Source: Candidatus Nanopelagicaceae bacterium (lineage in GTDB: Bacteria > Actinomycetota > Actinomycetes > Nanopelagicales > Nanopelagicaceae). Taken from it: a stretch of 7,287 bases of DNA. The notes beneath the pieces were generated by a model that worked only from the letters and a program-made list of their open reading frames with translations, was not told the origin of the DNA and searched no databases. Positions 5,543 through 7,287 of this stretch are shown in pieces; position 1 is the stretch's first letter; each line of letters opens with the position of its first letter. The position numbers were made by a program, and so were the translations under genes. The stretch is taken from contig JALQWD010000113.1 in assembly GCA_023260175.1 (NCBI GenBank), positions 1 to 7,287 on the forward strand. The letters run 5' to 3'.

Positions 5543-7037
5543 TTCCTTCTCGCAATCTGTAACTTTCAGTTACCTCAACTAAAGTAGGACGCGCAATCGC
5601 TTTTAAATCAGCAATCGTCCAACTGGTACGAATAATTTTGTGCAAGCCCCTGGCAGTGATTCGCTCTTTATCTAATTCATCATGCAGAAAATTCATGGCT
5701 TGGCGATCTGGTTGATATTGCTGGCGCAGCGCTCTTGGCGGGATTTCTGAATTTAACCGCCACCTCTCATTCTTAAATCTATTAGCCGCTATCGCTCTGG
5801 CGGCAATAACACGATTTCTGATATCTAAACTGCTCTCATTGTTAGATTCCGCCAATTCGGTGCGACTGACATTTTCGACTGAAACACGTAGATCGATTCG
5901 ATCAAGCAATGGGCCGGATAATTTATTTAAATATCTACGAACTTGCACCGAAGAGCAGGTACAGCCAAGACCTTTGCCAGCAAATTTGCCACAGGGACAA
6001 GGATTAGCAGCGAGGACCAGAATAAATTTCGCAGGAAAAGTTAGATTGCCATTTGCTCGTGAAATTGTGATTGATCCCGATTCAAGAGGTTGGCGCAAGC
6101 TATCTAGCACTCCATTTCCACATTCGGGAGCTTCATCAACAAATAGCACGCCGCGATGTGCAAGTGAACAGACGCCGGGCTTAATTACATGCGCACCTCC
6201 ACCGACCATCGCGATGCGCGTAGTGCTGTGATGCGGTGAAATAAATGGCGCCGTTGTAGATAAAGGTCTGCGATCACTATTGGTAATCGAATGTATAGCG
6301 CTTACCTCTAGCGTCTCTTCTTTAGATAGCGGCGGCAAGATAGTTGGTAGCCGCTCTGCAATCATGGTCTTACCTACCCCAGGCGGCCCAATCATTAAAA
6401 AGTTATGGCCACCTGCCGCGGAAATTTCTGCTGCTCTGCGCGCTGCGCTCTGTCCTGCTACATCTGCAAAATCTAAATTCCTTTCAACATCTTCGATTTC
6501 CAAATCTAATTCAGATTGAGTGGCAATTTCGCCAGTTTGCAACCAATGAACTACATCTTTTAAATGCTCAAAGGCAAACGTTTCTAGCTCTGGAAGTAAT
6601 TTGGCTTCCGCGATATTTGCTGCGGGTATCACTGCTCGTCTGATGCCATTTCGATATGCGCAGATCAAAGATGGCAATACACCGCGGGTATGGCGCAGAG
6701 ATCCATCTAAAGACAACTCTCCGACAAAGAGAATCTCTTCAATTTCTTTGACCACCCCTTGTGCGCCAAGAAGTCCCATTGCGATTGGTAAATCAAAGCC
6801 GCTTCCGGATTTAGGTAACCACGCAGGAAGAAGTGCTGTCGTTACTTTGCGATTTGGCCAAGGCAGTAAAGAATTTACTAATGCCGCCCTTACTCGATCG
6901 CGTGATTCAGATAGCGCAGCATCTGGAAGTCCAAGGAGGGTAAATCCCGGAATACCATCGGCAATATCGACTTCGACGGTTACAACTTCGCCATTAATAC
7001 CAGAGAGCGCAATTGCCTTTGTAGTTGCCAGAGTCAT
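5535..7037 (-). CDS. comM: ComM/YifB, Mg-chelatase-like AAA+ ATPase (branch-migration helicase)
   Basis: ComM in Vibrio is a hexameric helicase that promotes branch migration when transforming DNA recombines. The 500-residue length is normal for the family. The N-terminal ChlI domain reads GFTLLGLPDAALSESRDRVR (31-50), with SGSGFDLPIAMG (77-88) and FVGELSLDG (104-112). The AAA+ core has Walker A GPPGVGKT (217-224) and Walker B VLFVDEAPE (297-305). Next comes the family motif ANPCPCG (344-350) with a second CxC at 359-361, together a likely metal-binding set, then GPLLDRIDL (375-383). The C-terminal part has ARGLHKIIRTSWTIADL (462-478). The ATG overlaps the yraN stop as ATGA, and the start fits the family N-terminus M-LA-T--. 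The gene overlaps dprA, pointing to one transcript for DNA uptake and recombination. Confidence 0.96.
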   Translation of the reverse strand: MTLATTKAIALSGINGEVVTVEVDIADGIPGFTLLGLPDAALSESRDRVRAALVNSLLPWPNRKVTTALLPAWLPKSGSGFDLPIAMGLLGAQGVVKEIEEILFVGELSLDGSLRHTRGVLPSLICAYRNGIRRAVIPAANIAEAKLLPELETFAFEHLKDVVHWLQTGEIATQSELDLEIEDVERNLDFADVAGQSAARRAAEISAAGGHNFLMIGPPGVGKTMIAERLPTILPPLSKEETLEVSAIHSITNSDRRPLSTTAPFISPHHSTTRIAMVGGGAHVIKPGVCSLAHRGVLFVDEAPECGNGVLDSLRQPLESGSITISRANGNLTFPAKFILVLAANPCPCGKFAGKGLGCTCSSVQVRRYLNKLSGPLLDRIDLRVSVENVSRTELAESNNESSLDIRNRVIAARAIAANRFKNERWRLNSEIPPRALRQQYQPDRQAMNFLHDELDKERITARGLHKIIRTSWTIADLKAIARPTLVEVTESYRLREGIE

Positions 7038-7287
7038 AGAACACCAGCGCGATAATCAATAGTCGGACGCAAGCTGCGACTTAAAGTCACTGCCGATACA
7101 TCTACCTGATAATCAGCGCCAAAATGATTATTTGTAACAAGCCACGCTAAAGATAACTTCTGCAAGCGATGCGCTTTATCCCGGTCAATTGCTTCAAGTG
7201 GATGCCCAAATGCATAAGTGCTGCGAGTTTTGACCTCTACAAAATGCACTTTGCCAGCTGGGCTTTTAGCGATTAAATCTAGTTCGC
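7034..7287 (-). CDS. yraN: YraN/UPF0102 family nuclease-like protein (partial, 5' end outside window)
   Basis: The last 83 residues are visible and the frame stays open to the window edge, so the true start lies beyond 7287. A GTG at 7249 is internal, because the conserved ELDLIA motif lies upstream of it. ELDLIAKSPAGKVHFVEVKTR carries the Asp and the Glu-x-Lys of the PD-(D/E)XK nuclease-like fold. FGHPLEAID and KAHRLQKLSLAWL then match the usual pattern of a small basic protein that lies next to comM. About 35-40 N-terminal residues are missing, judged from the family length near 120. The biochemical role of YraN is not established; the fold suggests binding or cutting of nucleic acid. Its stop overlaps the comM start by 4 bp (ATGA), so the two are translationally coupled. 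Confidence 0.88.
   Translation of the reverse strand, partial: ELDLIAKSPAGKVHFVEVKTRSTYAFGHPLEAIDRDKAHRLQKLSLAWLVTNNHFGADYQVDVSAVTLSRSLRPTIDYRAGVL

Noticed and set aside
6601..7062. 153-codon plus-strand open frame opposite comM
   Set aside because: It is the antisense of strongly conserved ComM motifs, the translation resembles no family, and it lacks a Shine-Dalgarno. The other plus-strand frames opposite comM, dprA, era and pfkA (for example 5839-6231, 4833-5216, 4273-4611, 9-245) fail for the same reasons.
7034..7249. Reading YraN as a complete 71-residue protein from the GTG at 7249
   Set aside because: The frame stays open to the window edge and the conserved ELDLIA motif lies upstream of that GTG, so the gene is cut by the window and the GTG is an internal valine.

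Overview
The window reads as ordinary chromosomal DNA of a streamlined, low-G+C actinobacterium. GlgC and the GT4-type glycogen synthase are of the mycobacterial/streptomycete kind and are arranged divergently, as in mycobacteria. Era, ComM and DprA also read as actinobacterial. The DNA is clearly AT-richer than most actinobacteria (mid-40s % G+C judged by eye), and the genes are packed with tiny gaps or overlaps. This fits a freshwater planktonic lineage such as acI/Nanopelagicales, but that placement is an inference. No mobile element, tRNA, rRNA or CRISPR array was seen, and no stretch over 300 bases lacks a gene; the longest gap is about 100 bases.

Left part (1-2956), central carbon storage. 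The start of a phosphofructokinase gene (pfkA, minus strand, cut by the window edge) lies downstream of glgC (minus strand). Across a 60-base gap, glgC is divergent from a GT4 glycogen/maltose-1-phosphate synthase (glgA/glgM, plus strand). The PFK carries Asp104 and Lys124 (E. coli numbering), the residues expected of a pyrophosphate-dependent enzyme. GlgC makes ADP-glucose and releases PPi, the synthase consumes ADP-glucose, and a PPi-PFK could reuse the PPi in glycolysis. That link is a hypothesis from enzyme chemistry and gene order.

Middle (2969-3835). A ten-helix EamA/DMT transporter of unknown substrate follows the synthase by 12 bases, and its 3' end overlaps the convergent era gene by 11 bp.

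Right part (3825-7287), a minus-strand run transcribed yraN (5' end outside the window) - comM - dprA - era. yraN and comM overlap by 4 bp, comM and dprA by 8 bp, and dprA and era are 8 bases apart. yraN-comM-dprA is a conserved neighbourhood tied to processing of incoming DNA; era, a ribosome-assembly GTPase, is an unusual last member and may have its own promoter inside the end of dprA.

The strongest regulatory signals are a TTGACA-type promoter before pfkA and an apparent leaderless start for glgC. I found no convincing undescribed system; the findings are refinements of known gene families and their arrangement.
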